From Bryobacteraceae bacterium (GTDB lineage Bacteria > Acidobacteriota > Terriglobia > Bryobacterales > Bryobacteraceae), in NCBI GenBank assembly GCA_025928545.1, contig JAICJH010000005.1:1-64000 (forward strand): 64,000 bases of DNA, written 5' to 3'. Shown piece by piece: positions 41,520 to 51,508 of this stretch. A program made the position numbers and the translations under genes. Each line of letters begins with the position of its first letter. Position 1 is the first letter of the stretch. The notes under the pieces are model-generated. The model saw only the letters and a list, made by a program, of their open reading frames with translations. It did no database searches and was not told the origin of the DNA.

Positions 41520-42491
41520 TCAATTATTCCGATAAGCTGCGGATTTGCCTTCCCACGGGCCGACATAGACAACGGAACCCGGCCGGGCAGCCCGGAGCTT
41601 CGCCGCTCCCTGATCCGTCACCGCGGTGCCCTGAAGATCGACTTCCTTCAGAGCCGGCATAGCACTCAGCGTCGCGATGGAGCTGTCGTCAATCTGATTG
41701 CAGCCCTGCAACTTCAGGCGCTCCAGCTTGGGAAGAGACTTGATCTGCTCCAGCCATTTCGGCGTCACGATCAGCACACTGACTTCGCCCAGGCGAGTGC
41801 CTTCGATGCCTACTCCGATCGAGACACAGGAGAAGCGCAGTTCACGAAGATTCTTCAGCGTGAGGACAGCGGCCAGTCCAGTTTCGGACATCGCAATTGT
41901 CCAGACGTTCTTGTCGGTGCCCTGTCTTCCGCTGAGATCGAGATAAGTCAGGCCTGGCATTTGGCGGAGCGCCTGAAGGCCGGCATCGCCGAGTTCGTTA
42001 CCGCCCATGGTGAGTTCTTTCAGGTTCGGGAGCGTGGTGAGCCGCTCAAGGCCGACATCGGTCATCAGCGTGGACCCCACGTTGAGAGACTCCAGGCTGG
42101 TGATGCCGGCGATGTGTTCGAGCGCAGTGTCGCTGGCTTTAGTGCCGTGCAGATTCAGGCGGGTCAGCTTCTTCCAATCCTTGATGGCGGCGATACCTTC
42201 GTCGGTCACGTATTCGGCGTAGTAGAGATTGAGGTCGGTGATGTTGCGAAGGCCTTTGATTTCGGCCATACCCTGATCGGTGATGTGGGTGAGCGACAGA
42301 TCGAGGGTGGTGAGGTCGGGGAGATCGTTGAGGCGGCGAAGGTCCGGATCGCCAACCCACGCCCCGCGAAAGCTGACACCAGTGACGCGCCCCTGCGCAT
42401 CGCTGACAGCGCGCCCGCCGAGGTCGGTTATCCATTTCGTATCGGCGGCAAAGGCCGTGGCGGCGAGGAGAAGGAGAGCAGCGAGCTTCAT
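41520..42491 (-). CDS. Secreted leucine-rich repeat protein (short)
   Basis: ATG 42491 overlaps the stop of the longer LRR gene (TAATG) and gives 323 residues: signal peptide ([17 protein letters not shown]), then about nine LRRs of the form LxxLPxLTxLDLSxTxITDQGMAEI. This is the leucine-rich subfamily found in planctomycete and acidobacterial secreted proteins. LRR solenoids bind proteins or glycans; the partner is unknown. A cap region (WLEQIKSLPKLERLKLQGCN) closes the solenoid. It is translationally coupled to the 664-residue paralogue. Confidence 0.9.
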   Translation of the reverse strand: MKLAALLLLAATAFAADTKWITDLGGRAVSDAQGRVTGVSFRGAWVGDPDLRRLNDLPDLTTLDLSLTHITDQGMAEIKGLRNITDLNLYYAEYVTDEGIAAIKDWKKLTRLNLHGTKASDTALEHIAGITSLESLNVGSTLMTDVGLERLTTLPNLKELTMGGNELGDAGLQALRQMPGLTYLDLSGRQGTDKNVWTIAMSETGLAAVLTLKNLRELRFSCVSIGVGIEGTRLGEVSVLIVTPKWLEQIKSLPKLERLKLQGCNQIDDSSIATLSAMPALKEVDLQGTAVTDQGAAKLRAARPGSVVYVGPWEGKSAAYRNN

Positions 42492-44485
42492 TACTTTGTC
42501 CTCCTGGTCGAGAGCGATGAATCGCGGTCGAAGATAATTTCGCAATTCGGGAAGGCGGTTTTCAGTATCTGGAGGCCTTTCTCGGTAATGAACGTGTGAT
42601 ACAGGTTCAGAGATTTCAGGTCCGTGAAAGATTGCAGGACGGGAACGCTCTTGTCGGTCACGTTGGTGGCATCGAGGCTGAGTTCGCGGAGGTGGGTGAG
42701 GGCCTGGAGGGATGCGAAACCTTTGTCGTCGATCGAGGTGTAATCGAGCTTGAGCGCTGTGAGATTTTTCAGTTCCGCCAGAGACGGAACTCCGTCGTTC
42801 GTGAGGCGCGTGCGGAAGAGTTCGAGTCTTTCCAGATGCTGCAAAGGCCGAAGCTCGGCGAGGCCGGCGTCGGTGAAGCGCCCGTGATTCAGATAGAGTT
42901 CGCGCAGGCTGGTGAGCGCGGCGAGTTGCTTCAGACCTTTATCGTTGACGTCGGTACTGGTGAGGTCGAGTTTTTCGAGTTTGGTGAGCGGCGCGAGATC
43001 GGCAAGGCCGGCATCGGTGATTTCGTCGTAATTGAGGCGGAGCGCGGTGAGGGCCGGCAGAGCTCCAACGAACGGAAGGCCGGCGTCGTCGAGATGCGAA
43101 TTGGAGAGGTCGAGTTCGCGCAGACCGGGGAGAGTTTTCAGGGCGGCCAGACCGTTGCCTTTTACCAGAGTTCCAGCGAGGCGAAGCGTGTGGAGATTGC
43201 CGAGGCTGGCCAGTTTCGCCAAACCCGCGTCTGAGACCGTCGTGCTGCTGAGATTTAGTTCCGTAAGGCTGTTCAGCCTGGCGAGCGATGAGAGGCCAAG
43301 ATCGGAGATCTGCGTTACAGACAGGTCAAGTTTTTCGAGGGACTGCAGGTTTGCAAGGTTGGCAAGTTGCGCATCGCTGATGGGTGTTGAGGCAAGATTG
43401 ACGCTGGTGATGTGGCCGGATGCCGATTCCGCGACGCCACCGAGGGCTTTGATCCACGTGGAAATCGCGGCATCGGTTAGCGCGCTGGGCTTGGCGGCAG
43501 CGGGAGATGCGGACTTCGGCGAAGCAGAAGCAACGGACCGGATTCGCGCAGTTGGAATAGCGGCGCGAAGGGCATCGATGCCGTTGGGAGTCACCAGGCT
43601 GTAGCGCACGTCGATGTCGGTCAGGTTCTTCAGGGTCTGGAGTTTCGCGAGACCGGAGTTCGTGATGCGCGTCCGGTAGAGGTTCAGGACTTCGAGGAGA
43701 TTGAGGTTCGCGAGCACGTCCATGGACGCGTCCGTCAACTGCGCGCCGAGCAGGTTGAGACGCCGCAACGATTTCATGCCGCGGAGGTAGTCGAGGCCGG
43801 CATCGGTGATGCGCGCTCCGGAAAGATCCAGTTCTTCGAGATTGGGAAGATCCTTCAGGTGCTTCAAACCTTCGTCTGTGACGAGGGTGTCACGAAGCAG
43901 GAGCCGGCGCAGGTCTTTGAGGCCGGCGAGTCCGGCCATGCCTTCGTCGGTGAAAGGGTTGTAGCTGAGGTCGAGATCCTGGAGTTTCGGAAAGATGGAG
44001 AGGTTGAGTTTCGCCAGGCTGCATTGACTACAGCGGAGTTCCTTCAGGTTCGTCCACGTAGCGAGTTCGGCGAAATCTTTGTCGCCAATTTCGATGCGGG
44101 CATTATAGTGCCATCCGAAACCGAGGCGCTCAACATTGGTGAGAGTGGCGAAAGCTTTAAACACGCCGGCCTTGTCTTCGTTGCCGCCGCCCGGATTCCA
44201 GACAGGACCAGGGAGGTAGAGTTCGCGAAGGTGCTTAAGGCCCTCGAGCTTTTTAAGTTCAACCGGATGCATGACGCCGCCGGTCAGTTCGATGGCCGAG
44301 ATATGGAAATCGCCGGCAGGAATTTGTGCCAGATTGTTCAGCGGGACTGTGCCGCCTTCCGGCAGAACCGTGCCTTCCCAGCGGATGACCCACTCCGCGA
44401 CTTCGCGTTCGGTGGCGGCGCGAAGAGCGGCGGCTGAGGCTGCGACCAGGATCGCAACCATTAGTAAAGTGACCCTGCGCATCAT
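42491..44485 (-). CDS. Secreted leucine-rich repeat protein (long)
   Basis: A 664-residue LRR protein with a signal peptide ([19 protein letters not shown]). Two LRR blocks, about 8 and 11 repeats with TDxGLxxLxxLxxLxxLDLSxTxI periodicity, are joined by a linker of about 40 residues rich in Ala, Ser and Pro ([20 protein letters not shown]). Each block begins with a similar module ([20 protein letters not shown], echoing the start of the short LRR protein), so the gene looks like a fusion of two copies. The first ATG is 44485; the second ATG at 44482 may be used. It is divergent from the DUF1592 gene. Confidence 0.9.
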   Translation of the reverse strand: MMRRVTLLMVAILVAASAAALRAATEREVAEWVIRWEGTVLPEGGTVPLNNLAQIPAGDFHISAIELTGGVMHPVELKKLEGLKHLRELYLPGPVWNPGGGNEDKAGVFKAFATLTNVERLGFGWHYNARIEIGDKDFAELATWTNLKELRCSQCSLAKLNLSIFPKLQDLDLSYNPFTDEGMAGLAGLKDLRRLLLRDTLVTDEGLKHLKDLPNLEELDLSGARITDAGLDYLRGMKSLRRLNLLGAQLTDASMDVLANLNLLEVLNLYRTRITNSGLAKLQTLKNLTDIDVRYSLVTPNGIDALRAAIPTARIRSVASASPKSASPAAAKPSALTDAAISTWIKALGGVAESASGHITSVNLASTPISDAQLANLANLQSLEKLDLSVTQISDLGLSSLARLNSLTELNLSSTTVSDAGLAKLASLGNLHTLRLAGTLVKGNGLAALKTLPGLRELDLSNSHLDDAGLPFVGALPALTALRLNYDEITDAGLADLAPLTKLEKLDLTSTDVNDKGLKQLAALTSLRELYLNHGRFTDAGLAELRPLQHLERLELFRTRLTNDGVPSLAELKNLTALKLDYTSIDDKGFASLQALTHLRELSLDATNVTDKSVPVLQSFTDLKSLNLYHTFITEKGLQILKTAFPNCEIIFDRDSSLSTRRTK

Positions 44486-44489
44486 GCGT

Positions 44490-44496
44490 TATTCTA
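44490..44496. promoter_or_regulatory. Symmetric bidirectional -10 element
   Basis: TATTCTA on the plus strand reads TAGAATA on the minus strand. Plus: TATTCT ends seven bases before GTG 44503. Minus: TAGAAT ends five bases before ATG 44485 (eight before 44482). The two start codons are 18 bp apart, the spacing expected for divergent start sites from one symmetric -10. Confidence 0.6.
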
Positions 44497-44502
44497 CTGA
44501 AT

Positions 44503-46470
44503 GTGATATTTCAGCGCGCCCGATTCGCAATTCTGTTGGGTTTGGCGGCCGGGGCGTTGGGCGCACAGCCGCTGCCATCCGGACCTTTCGCATCGGGTCT
44601 CTATCAGGTTCTGGAGAAGGCAGGGTGTCGCGCTTGTCACAATCCCGATGGAGTCGCATCGGCCACGCGGCTGCACTTTCCCGACGCGGATGCTTCGCCG
44701 GCCAGGATTGAAGCTTTCGGAAATTCGCTGGTTGCGCTGGTAGATCGGGCGCATCCGGACCAGTCTTTATTGCTGCGAAAACCGACTGCCCGTATTCCGC
44801 ACACTGGCGGCGAGCGGATCAAGCCAGGCACTCCGGAAGAAACAATACTACAGGGCTGGGTGGATCATCTGACCCGGCTTTCCGGCGATGAATTAGCCGC
44901 GGCGCAGCGCTACAAGGATTTCGAAGACAAGGGTTCCGGCGAAGTGCCTCAGGACGCGCAGTTGCGACGCCTGACGCACAGCCAGTACGACCACACAGTT
45001 CGCGACCTGCTGGGCGATCAGACGAATCCAGCCAGCCAGTTTCCACCGGAAGATTTCGTGAACGGCTATCGTAATCAATCGCGCGGACAGAGCCTTTCGC
45101 CATTGCTTGTGGAAGGGTACAGCGCGGCAGCGGAGCGGCTGGCGAAGTCGGCGTTTCGCGGTGGCGATACGCATGGCCTGATTCCCTGCAAACCATCTGC
45201 GGCGTGCCGGGCGCGGTTCGTGCGCGAGTTTGGATTGAAGGCGTTCCGGCGCCCGCTGGATGCCGGCGAACAGACCCGGTACGAAGCGCTGATGAAGGGC
45301 GACGCGGATTTTACGCGCGGCGCGCAGCTCGTGATGGAGGCAATGCTGCAGTCCCCGAATTTCCTATTTCGGATGGACTCCACACCTGATCCCAAACTAA
45401 AGATGTGGGCTACCGCGAATCGACTCGCCTACTCGCTTTGGGACACGATGCCGGATGCCGACCTGTTCGCGGCGGCCGCGAAAGGCGAGCTTGCGACACG
45501 CGCCGGTGTGGAAAAGCAGACACGCAGGATGTTGGCCGATCCGAAAGCGCGTGAGGCGCTGAATGAGTTTGTCAGCCAATGGCTGCGTTTCGATCGCCTT
45601 GTGACGGCTACGAAGGACAGGCGCAAGTATCCGTTATTCACCCGAGAGACGGTGAGCTCCATGACGGAAGAGGCGACAACCTTCGTTTCCGATCTGGTAT
45701 GGAACAACCACGATTTCATGACGTTGTTCACTGCTAATTACGGGCACGTCAATCAGGAATTGGCCCGCATTTATGGTGTGACCGCGCCGGCGAAAGAGTT
45801 CGACCGGGTTCCCTTCCCCGCGGGTTCGGAACGTGCGGGACTTCTGGGTCAGGGCCTTTTTCTGGCCTTGACTGCGAAGCCGGAAGAGTCGTCACCAACG
45901 GCGCGCGGGCTGTTTGTCAGAGAGCAGTTCCTGTGCCAGCATGTGCCGGATCCACCGCCTGGTGTGAATACGAATCTTCCGCCGGTGACGGAGCAGAAGC
46001 CGCAGACGAACCGCGACCGCATGACGGAACATGCGACGAATACAACCTGCGCGGGGTGTCACAAGTTGATGGACTCGGTCGGGTTCGGTTTGGAGAAGTT
46101 CGACGCGACCGGTGCGCGGCGCGAACAGCTGACGCTTGAATTCGGCGGCGGCCGCGGAAAGAAGACGGTAAACCTGAAGCTGGATACTTCGGGGAACGTG
46201 GCGGGGATTCCCGATTCGCAATTTTCTTCGCCCGCGGAACTGGGCGCGATCCTGGCAAAAAGCGCGCAATGTCAGGAGTGCATGGTGAAGCAGTATTTTC
46301 GATATACTGCGGGCAGGATGGATGGGGCGGCTGATCGTCCGTTGATTCTGAAAGTGCTGGACGATTTTCGGAAGTCGCAGTTCCGGTTCCAGGAACTGAT
46401 GGTTTCCTTGACGCTGAATCGTGAGTTTCCGGAGAAGGAAGGATTGAATCATGTCGCAGGTAATCACTAA
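44503..46470 (+). CDS. DUF1592 multidomain protein with heme c sites
   Basis: A 655-residue exported protein (signal [13 protein letters not shown]). CRACH (about 42-46) is an N-terminal heme c site. [17 protein letters not shown] marks DUF1587, PLLVEGY and [15 protein letters not shown] mark DUF1592, CAGCH (near 513) and [15 protein letters not shown] mark DUF1588, and the C-terminal [17 protein letters not shown] marks DUF1585. These proteins occur with DUF1552 partners in Planctomycetes and Acidobacteriota; a role in polysaccharide or sulfated-glycan breakdown has been proposed but is not shown. Start GTG 44503. The downstream DUF1552 gene overlaps it by 20 bp. Confidence 0.92.
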   Translation: MIFQRARFAILLGLAAGALGAQPLPSGPFASGLYQVLEKAGCRACHNPDGVASATRLHFPDADASPARIEAFGNSLVALVDRAHPDQSLLLRKPTARIPHTGGERIKPGTPEETILQGWVDHLTRLSGDELAAAQRYKDFEDKGSGEVPQDAQLRRLTHSQYDHTVRDLLGDQTNPASQFPPEDFVNGYRNQSRGQSLSPLLVEGYSAAAERLAKSAFRGGDTHGLIPCKPSAACRARFVREFGLKAFRRPLDAGEQTRYEALMKGDADFTRGAQLVMEAMLQSPNFLFRMDSTPDPKLKMWATANRLAYSLWDTMPDADLFAAAAKGELATRAGVEKQTRRMLADPKAREALNEFVSQWLRFDRLVTATKDRRKYPLFTRETVSSMTEEATTFVSDLVWNNHDFMTLFTANYGHVNQELARIYGVTAPAKEFDRVPFPAGSERAGLLGQGLFLALTAKPEESSPTARGLFVREQFLCQHVPDPPPGVNTNLPPVTEQKPQTNRDRMTEHATNTTCAGCHKLMDSVGFGLEKFDATGARREQLTLEFGGGRGKKTVNLKLDTSGNVAGIPDSQFSSPAELGAILAKSAQCQECMVKQYFRYTAGRMDGAADRPLILKVLDDFRKSQFRFQELMVSLTLNREFPEKEGLNHVAGNH

Positions 46471-47788
46471 CCGGGTCAGAACATCGCGGCGATCCCTGCT
46501 GAAGGGCATGACTTTGGCTGGCGCGCGGATTGCAGTCGGGCTGCCACCGCTGGTCTCCATGTTCAATTCGCTCGGAACCGCGTACGCCGCGGAGCCGGAA
46601 ACCGGGACGGCGGCGAAAGCGATTGAATCCCGTTTCGTGCTTTGGTTCAATGGCAACGGCATTCCGGAGCGCTACTGGATTCCTTCTGAAGAAGGCCCGG
46701 ATTACGAACTGACGCCCTGCCTGGCGCCGCTGGGCGCGTGGCGGAAGGACGTTCACGTTCTCAGCGGCGTGGATAACGCAGCCGCTTCTGGTAAGGGCAA
46801 CGGCCATACCAACTCGATGAGCGGCCTGATGACGGGCACGGATTTTACCGGACGTGGTCCAAGCGGCCCTTCGATCGATCAGATGATCGCGGCGAAGATT
46901 GGCGGAGACTCGCGGTTCCGTTCGCTCCAGATCGGCGTTGCGCAGGAATCGTTCGGCGAAAGCATGCAGCGCAATATGAGCTGGGCCGGCTATGAGCGCG
47001 CGCTGCCCCCGGAAATGATTCCTCATCGCCTGTTCGACCGTTTATTCGGCGCGCAGGAGGAAGGCTGGGTAAATCGCAAGCGCAGCATTCTGGATACGGT
47101 GATGGCGGATGCTTCGGCGCTTCAGAAGAAGTTGCCGACGGAAGACAAAGCCCGCGTGGAAGAGCACCTTTCTGGTATTCGGGATCTGGAGCGCGCGATT
47201 GCGGGCCTGCCGCCGGGTTACGAGAAGGTCAACCCACCGGACTTCGACGGCGATATGAAGGACTGGCCGCGCATTGCGAAATTGCAGAGCGATCTTCTGG
47301 TGCAGGCGTTTGCCACGCGGCAGACGCGGGTGGCTTCGTATATGTTGACGAAGTGCCAGAGCATTACGCGCTTCCCGTGGCTCGGCTACACTTCGGCGCG
47401 GCATCACGATTACACGCATGCGGAAGGCAAGACATCGGGCGCGGACGGAGTGGAAGGGCAGCGAGTGCTGCGCGATATCTGCCGGTGGCATGTGGAGGAG
47501 TTCGCTTACCTGGTTTCGAAACTCGAAGCAGTACCGGAGGGCGACGGAAATCTGTTCGACCACACGAGCCTGATTTACGCACATGAGCATGCGGAGGCGA
47601 ATCCACACAAGAACAGCGGTCTGGCGATGATTGTGGCCGGCGGAAGTCCGAAGCTGGCGCGAGGGAGTCATACGCGCGTCACAGGCACTGTCGGCGACGT
47701 TTACGTGACAGTGGCGGACGAAGTAGTCGGAGCCGGGATTGGCAAATTCCCCACAGCCACGAAGAAGCTCGGGGCTCTGCTGACGTAA
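46451..47788 (+). CDS. Tat-exported DUF1552 protein
   Basis: A 445-residue DUF1552 protein. The Tat signal is [20 protein letters not shown]. The body has [36 protein letters not shown], and the conserved [22 protein letters not shown] region, possibly catalytic His and Asp. GGAAGGA lies seven bases before the ATG, inside the end of the DUF1592 gene, so translation is coupled. The Tat signal implies folding, probably with a cofactor, before export. The related DUF1501 fold hints at a sulfatase-like alpha/beta structure, but no activity is known. Confidence 0.9.
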   Translation: MSQVITNRVRTSRRSLLKGMTLAGARIAVGLPPLVSMFNSLGTAYAAEPETGTAAKAIESRFVLWFNGNGIPERYWIPSEEGPDYELTPCLAPLGAWRKDVHVLSGVDNAAASGKGNGHTNSMSGLMTGTDFTGRGPSGPSIDQMIAAKIGGDSRFRSLQIGVAQESFGESMQRNMSWAGYERALPPEMIPHRLFDRLFGAQEEGWVNRKRSILDTVMADASALQKKLPTEDKARVEEHLSGIRDLERAIAGLPPGYEKVNPPDFDGDMKDWPRIAKLQSDLLVQAFATRQTRVASYMLTKCQSITRFPWLGYTSARHHDYTHAEGKTSGADGVEGQRVLRDICRWHVEEFAYLVSKLEAVPEGDGNLFDHTSLIYAHEHAEANPHKNSGLAMIVAGGSPKLARGSHTRVTGTVGDVYVTVADEVVGAGIGKFPTATKKLGALLT

Positions 47789-47818
47789 TCGGGCTCGGCA
47801 GCCAATTCGTCAGGCAAA

Positions 47819-48916
47819 TCAGATTACCAGATTTTCGTGCCCGCGGGCGCTGACTTTCTCCACTCCCGCGATTTCGCCGGCAATCACCATCATGGCTTCG
47901 TCAAAGTTGTTGACGGTGGGGCACACGTGCCGCGGCACCAGGTAAATTTGGCTCCCGACAGGCGGAACTTCCTCGGTGCCCGCTTGAAACGGCAGATGCT
48001 CTTCGCTGGGCTTCAGCGGGACATAGCCGGGGTGACCGACAACCTCGCAGTTGGGCACGCCTGCATCCACAGAGACGCTCTTGTGACCGGCATCGCATGT
48101 GAACATGCCTGGCGCGGGGTGACTGACTACCGTCGCGAGCACAAGGGCTGCCGGCACATATCCGAGATCGGGAAGTTGCCTCAGACTGCTCATGTCGTTA
48201 TAAATTACGGTGCCGGGTGAGACTCGATGCCGGAACGCGCCGCCGCTCAAGCCCGGATGACGGAGCGCAGCCGGTGCGGCCGGCGTTCCCGACGTGATTA
48301 CTTCTTCCGGCGTACATCCGGCGGCGGACAACTCCCCGACAATTTCCAGCAGGCGATCATAGCCCGGATTTGCGGTATCCGCCACCACGTGCCCATCGTA
48401 ATAATGGAGCCCCCGGAACGATGTTCCCAGATGCTGCGCCAACCTGCGGATGTCATCGGCGCGATCCTGGCCGATCCCGGTTCGATTCATCCCGGGATTG
48501 ACATCGATGAAGATTCCGACGCCCGTGTTCGCCCAGGCCTTCGCCTGTTCGGATGATTCCACCAGGACGGAGACACGCGTTCGTGAAAACTCTCTGGATA
48601 TTTCGAGAGTGCGCCGCGCGTTCGCGCCTGTCACCGGAAAAGCGAGGAGAACATCCTCCATCCCTGCCTCACAGGCGGTCAGAAGTTCCAGCGTCGTGGA
48701 ACATTTGCAGCACCGGACGCCATGAGAAATCATCTGGTGGATAACCGACGCAATCTTGGCGGTCTTGATGTGCGGCCGCCAGCGATCCGCATTACCAGCC
48801 ATCAACCGCAGGGTGGCACGGATGTTTCGATCCACCAGTTCCGGATAAATCAACAGCGCCGGAGTGAGGATTCGGTCGGCATTTCGCAAGGCGTAAGAAT
48901 CTGGCTGAATGTCCAA
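47819..48916 (-). CDS. D-serine dehydratase / D-threonine aldolase-like PLP enzyme
   Basis: A 365-residue fold-type III PLP enzyme: RPHIKTAK with the Schiff-base Lys51, GLHYYDGHV, VITSGTPA, CDAGHKSVSVDAG, and near the C-terminus PRHVCPTVNNF, in which His and Cys bind zinc in eukaryote-type D-serine dehydratases. It should convert D-serine (or D-threo-3-hydroxy-aspartate/D-threonine) to an oxo acid. The substrate cannot be fixed from sequence. The start is TTG 48916, 23 bp from the divergent methyltransferase start. It is monocistronic. Confidence 0.88.
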   Translation of the reverse strand: MDIQPDSYALRNADRILTPALLIYPELVDRNIRATLRLMAGNADRWRPHIKTAKIASVIHQMISHGVRCCKCSTTLELLTACEAGMEDVLLAFPVTGANARRTLEISREFSRTRVSVLVESSEQAKAWANTGVGIFIDVNPGMNRTGIGQDRADDIRRLAQHLGTSFRGLHYYDGHVVADTANPGYDRLLEIVGELSAAGCTPEEVITSGTPAAPAALRHPGLSGGAFRHRVSPGTVIYNDMSSLRQLPDLGYVPAALVLATVVSHPAPGMFTCDAGHKSVSVDAGVPNCEVVGHPGYVPLKPSEEHLPFQAGTEEVPPVGSQIYLVPRHVCPTVNNFDEAMMVIAGEIAGVEKVSARGHENLVI

Positions 48917-48926
48917 ACGTCTAGGG

Positions 48927-48932
48927 TAGACT
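48927..48932 (+). promoter_or_regulatory. -10-like TAGACT in a 23-bp divergent region
   Basis: TAGACT is followed by seven bases and the methyltransferase ATG 48940. TAGACTA is nearly symmetric (TAGTCTA on the other strand), so the minus-strand gene (TTG 48916) could be served from the same spot with a leader of a few bases. Confidence 0.45.
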
Positions 48933-48939
48933 ACGAGTC

Positions 48940-49965
48940 ATGCAAGCTCAACAGAACGTTGAAGGTCCATTGAATCCAGGGTTGGTTTTTGAAATGCTCC
49001 AGGCGCACCAGCGCACCGCGGCATTGAAGGCGGCGATCGAACTGGATTTGTTTCGGGCCATTGGCGAGGGTCCCGGAGATGTTGCTTCGCTGGCGAAAAA
49101 ATGCTCTGCGTCCGAGCGGGGAATCCGCATACTTTGCGATTTTTTGGCGATGAACGGCGTCCTGATCAAAGAAGGAACCAGCTACCGCCATTCACCCTCA
49201 AGCGCGGCCTTTCTGGATCCGCGTTCGCCTGCATCGCTCGCTTCGGTGGCACAGTTTCTGGGCAATCCGGCCATGCGCGAACCGTACGATCACCTGACGG
49301 AAATCGTGCGAAGCGGCAGAACTATTTTGCCGGGTGAAGGCAGCGTCGAGCCGGAAAATCCCGTTTGGGTTCAGTTCGCGCAAACAATGGCGCCGATGAT
49401 GGCGCCCATGGCGGCGCCTCTGGGAGCGCTTGTGCTGGAAGGCAAAGCGGGACCCATGCGGGTTCTGGATATTGCGGCGGGCCATGGATTGTTTGGCATT
49501 GAAATCGCAAAGCAGAATCCGCAGGCGCGCATCACCGGGCTCGACTGGGCTCCGGTACTGCATGTGGCTTTGGACAATGCGCGCAAAGCCGGGGTTCACG
49601 ATCGCTACGAAATGCTGCCCGGCAGCGCCTTCGAAGTCGATTTCGGCGGACCTTACGACGCTGTGTTGCTGACGAATTTCCTGCATCACTTCGACCATGC
49701 GACCAACGTGAGCCTGCTGAAAAAAGTACATTCGGCGCTCCGACCCGGCGGATGCGCGGCGACGCTGGAGTTCGTGCCCGACGAAAACCGGATCTCACCG
49801 CCGATGCCTGCTGGTTTTGCGCTGACGATGCTGGCATCCACTCCATCGGGTGATGCTTACCCGTTGAGCGAACTCACCGCGATGTATCACGAAGCCGGAT
49901 TCCGCGATGTAACCGGTCATCCGATTCCGAACAGCCCGCATACGGTTGTGAAGGGAACAGCATAG
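48940..49965 (+). CDS. SAM-dependent O-methyltransferase (family 2 type)
   Basis: A 341-residue enzyme with an N-terminal winged-helix dimerisation domain (LVFEMLQAHQRTAALKAAIE, LDLFRAI, ERGIRILCDFLAMNGVL) and a C-terminal Rossmann domain (MRVLDIAAGHGLFGIEIAKQ, ITGLDWAPVLHVA, DAVLLTNFLHHFD). This is the plan of acetylserotonin/plant-like O-methyltransferases and of mitomycin-type methyltransferases. The substrate is unknown and no natural-product cluster surrounds it. An Ala/Met-rich loop (AQTMAPMMAPMAAPLGALV) near residue 150 is unusual. Probably leaderless. Confidence 0.88.
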   Translation: MQAQQNVEGPLNPGLVFEMLQAHQRTAALKAAIELDLFRAIGEGPGDVASLAKKCSASERGIRILCDFLAMNGVLIKEGTSYRHSPSSAAFLDPRSPASLASVAQFLGNPAMREPYDHLTEIVRSGRTILPGEGSVEPENPVWVQFAQTMAPMMAPMAAPLGALVLEGKAGPMRVLDIAAGHGLFGIEIAKQNPQARITGLDWAPVLHVALDNARKAGVHDRYEMLPGSAFEVDFGGPYDAVLLTNFLHHFDHATNVSLLKKVHSALRPGGCAATLEFVPDENRISPPMPAGFALTMLASTPSGDAYPLSELTAMYHEAGFRDVTGHPIPNSPHTVVKGTA

Positions 49966-50053
49966 CGCGGCGGCCTGAGAGGGCGTCGCCGACGTGGCCC
50001 GTAGTTGCCGGAATCAGTTCGGTAAATACGCCCTGTTTGTATGTTGGTAACAG

Positions 50054-51505
50054 GTGAGTCTGTCCGTGAAGAGATTGCAAACGTTGTTGTGTTGGGTGGC
50101 CCCGCTATTGGCTATCGCGGCACAGGGGCAGACGCCGCAGGCATCGCTGCAATCCGCGAAGGCCGCTGCCGATCGTGGGGTCGCTGCCGGCCAGTTATAT
50201 GTGGGCGAAAGCTACCGCGACGGCGACGGCGTGCCCCAGGATTTCAAAGAAGCTGCCCGCTATTTCCGCCTGGCCGCGGAACAGGGCAACGCGCTTGCGC
50301 AGTTTAATCTCGGCTTCCTTTATTTCACCGGCCAGGGCGTTCCGCAAGATACCCGGGAAGCTGTCCACTGGTACCGGCTTGCGGCCGAACAGGGTTTTGA
50401 CCAGGCACAGAACAATCTGGCCTACGCTTTGAAAACCGGGGACGGTGTCGCGCAGGATCTCAGGGAAGCAGTGCGCTGGTACCGCATCGCAGCCGAAAAA
50501 GGCAACGCCATTGCACAGACCGCACTGGGCGATGCCTATCACAATGGCGAAGGCGTGATGCACGATTATAAGGAGGCTCTGCGCTGGTACCGCATGGCCG
50601 CGGAGCAGAACAATCCCGTCGCTCAGTTCCACATTGCGGATGCATACCGTACCGGCGAAGGAGTCACGCCGGATAACAAAGAAGCAGCGCGCTGGTACAA
50701 GTTATCGGCCGATCAGGACTACGTCACCGCGCAGGCATTTCTCGGCCTGATGCATCTCGATGGTATTGGAGTCACTCGCGATACGAAAGAAGCTGCGCGG
50801 CTGTTTAAACTGGCGTCCGATCAGGGCCATGCCGTCGCGATGTTCAATCTCGCGGATTGTTACCGGCTGGGGGAGGGCGTCCCGCGCGATCCCAAAGAAG
50901 CGCTTCGCCTTTATCGCATTTTGGCGGAGCACGGCGATTACGCGGCGCAGAACAACATCGGCGTAGCCTATCGCGAAGGCGATGGTGTTGCCAAAGATCC
51001 GGCGGAAGCCGTGCGCTGGTTCCGGGAGTCGGCGGAGAAAGGCCATCCGGGAGGTCAGTATAATCTCGCGACCGCTTACCGCACCGGCATGAGCGTGCCA
51101 AAGGATTTCCAGCAGGCGCTGAAGTGGTTTCATAGCGCCGCGGATCAGTTGGATGGGCTCGCGATGTTCAGTCTTGGCAGCATGTACGAGCAGGGCGAGG
51201 GCGTGACAAAGTCTCTGCCGGACGCCGCAAAATGGTACAAAATGGCTGCCGAGCAGGGCGATACTACTGCGCAGTTCAGAGCAGGCATGATGTACGCGAA
51301 CGGCGAAGGCGTTGCGCGTGATGCCGCGGAGGCCTGGAAATGGCTCGATCTGGCGGCGGACGCCGGCGAGGCGGGCGCGGCAAAACAACGCGACGCTCTC
51401 GCTTCCCGTATGTCGGCGGCTGAGATTGCCGAAGCGCGAAAGCTTGCAGAAAAGGCGAAGGCCGATCTGGCGGAAAACCGCCCAACCGGTCTGTTCGGCC
51501 AATAA
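50054..51505 (+). CDS. Secreted SEL1-repeat protein, 11 repeats
   Basis: A 483-residue protein with a signal peptide (LLCWVAPLLAIAAQGQ). It has eleven contiguous 36-residue SEL1 repeats from about residue 45 to 445 with consensus AxxNLGxxYxxGxGVxxDxxEAxxWYxxAAEQG. SEL1 solenoids are scaffolds for protein complexes and are common in envelope regulators. A short helical Ala/Lys/Glu C-terminus (AEARKLAEKAKADLAEN) follows. GTG 50054 has TATGTT eight bases before it and no Shine-Dalgarno. It is followed three bases after its stop by the DUF1648 gene, so both form an operon. Confidence 0.93.
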   Translation: MSLSVKRLQTLLCWVAPLLAIAAQGQTPQASLQSAKAAADRGVAAGQLYVGESYRDGDGVPQDFKEAARYFRLAAEQGNALAQFNLGFLYFTGQGVPQDTREAVHWYRLAAEQGFDQAQNNLAYALKTGDGVAQDLREAVRWYRIAAEKGNAIAQTALGDAYHNGEGVMHDYKEALRWYRMAAEQNNPVAQFHIADAYRTGEGVTPDNKEAARWYKLSADQDYVTAQAFLGLMHLDGIGVTRDTKEAARLFKLASDQGHAVAMFNLADCYRLGEGVPRDPKEALRLYRILAEHGDYAAQNNIGVAYREGDGVAKDPAEAVRWFRESAEKGHPGGQYNLATAYRTGMSVPKDFQQALKWFHSAADQLDGLAMFSLGSMYEQGEGVTKSLPDAAKWYKMAAEQGDTTAQFRAGMMYANGEGVARDAAEAWKWLDLAADAGEAGAAKQRDALASRMSAAEIAEARKLAEKAKADLAENRPTGLFGQ

Positions 51506-51508
51506 TCC

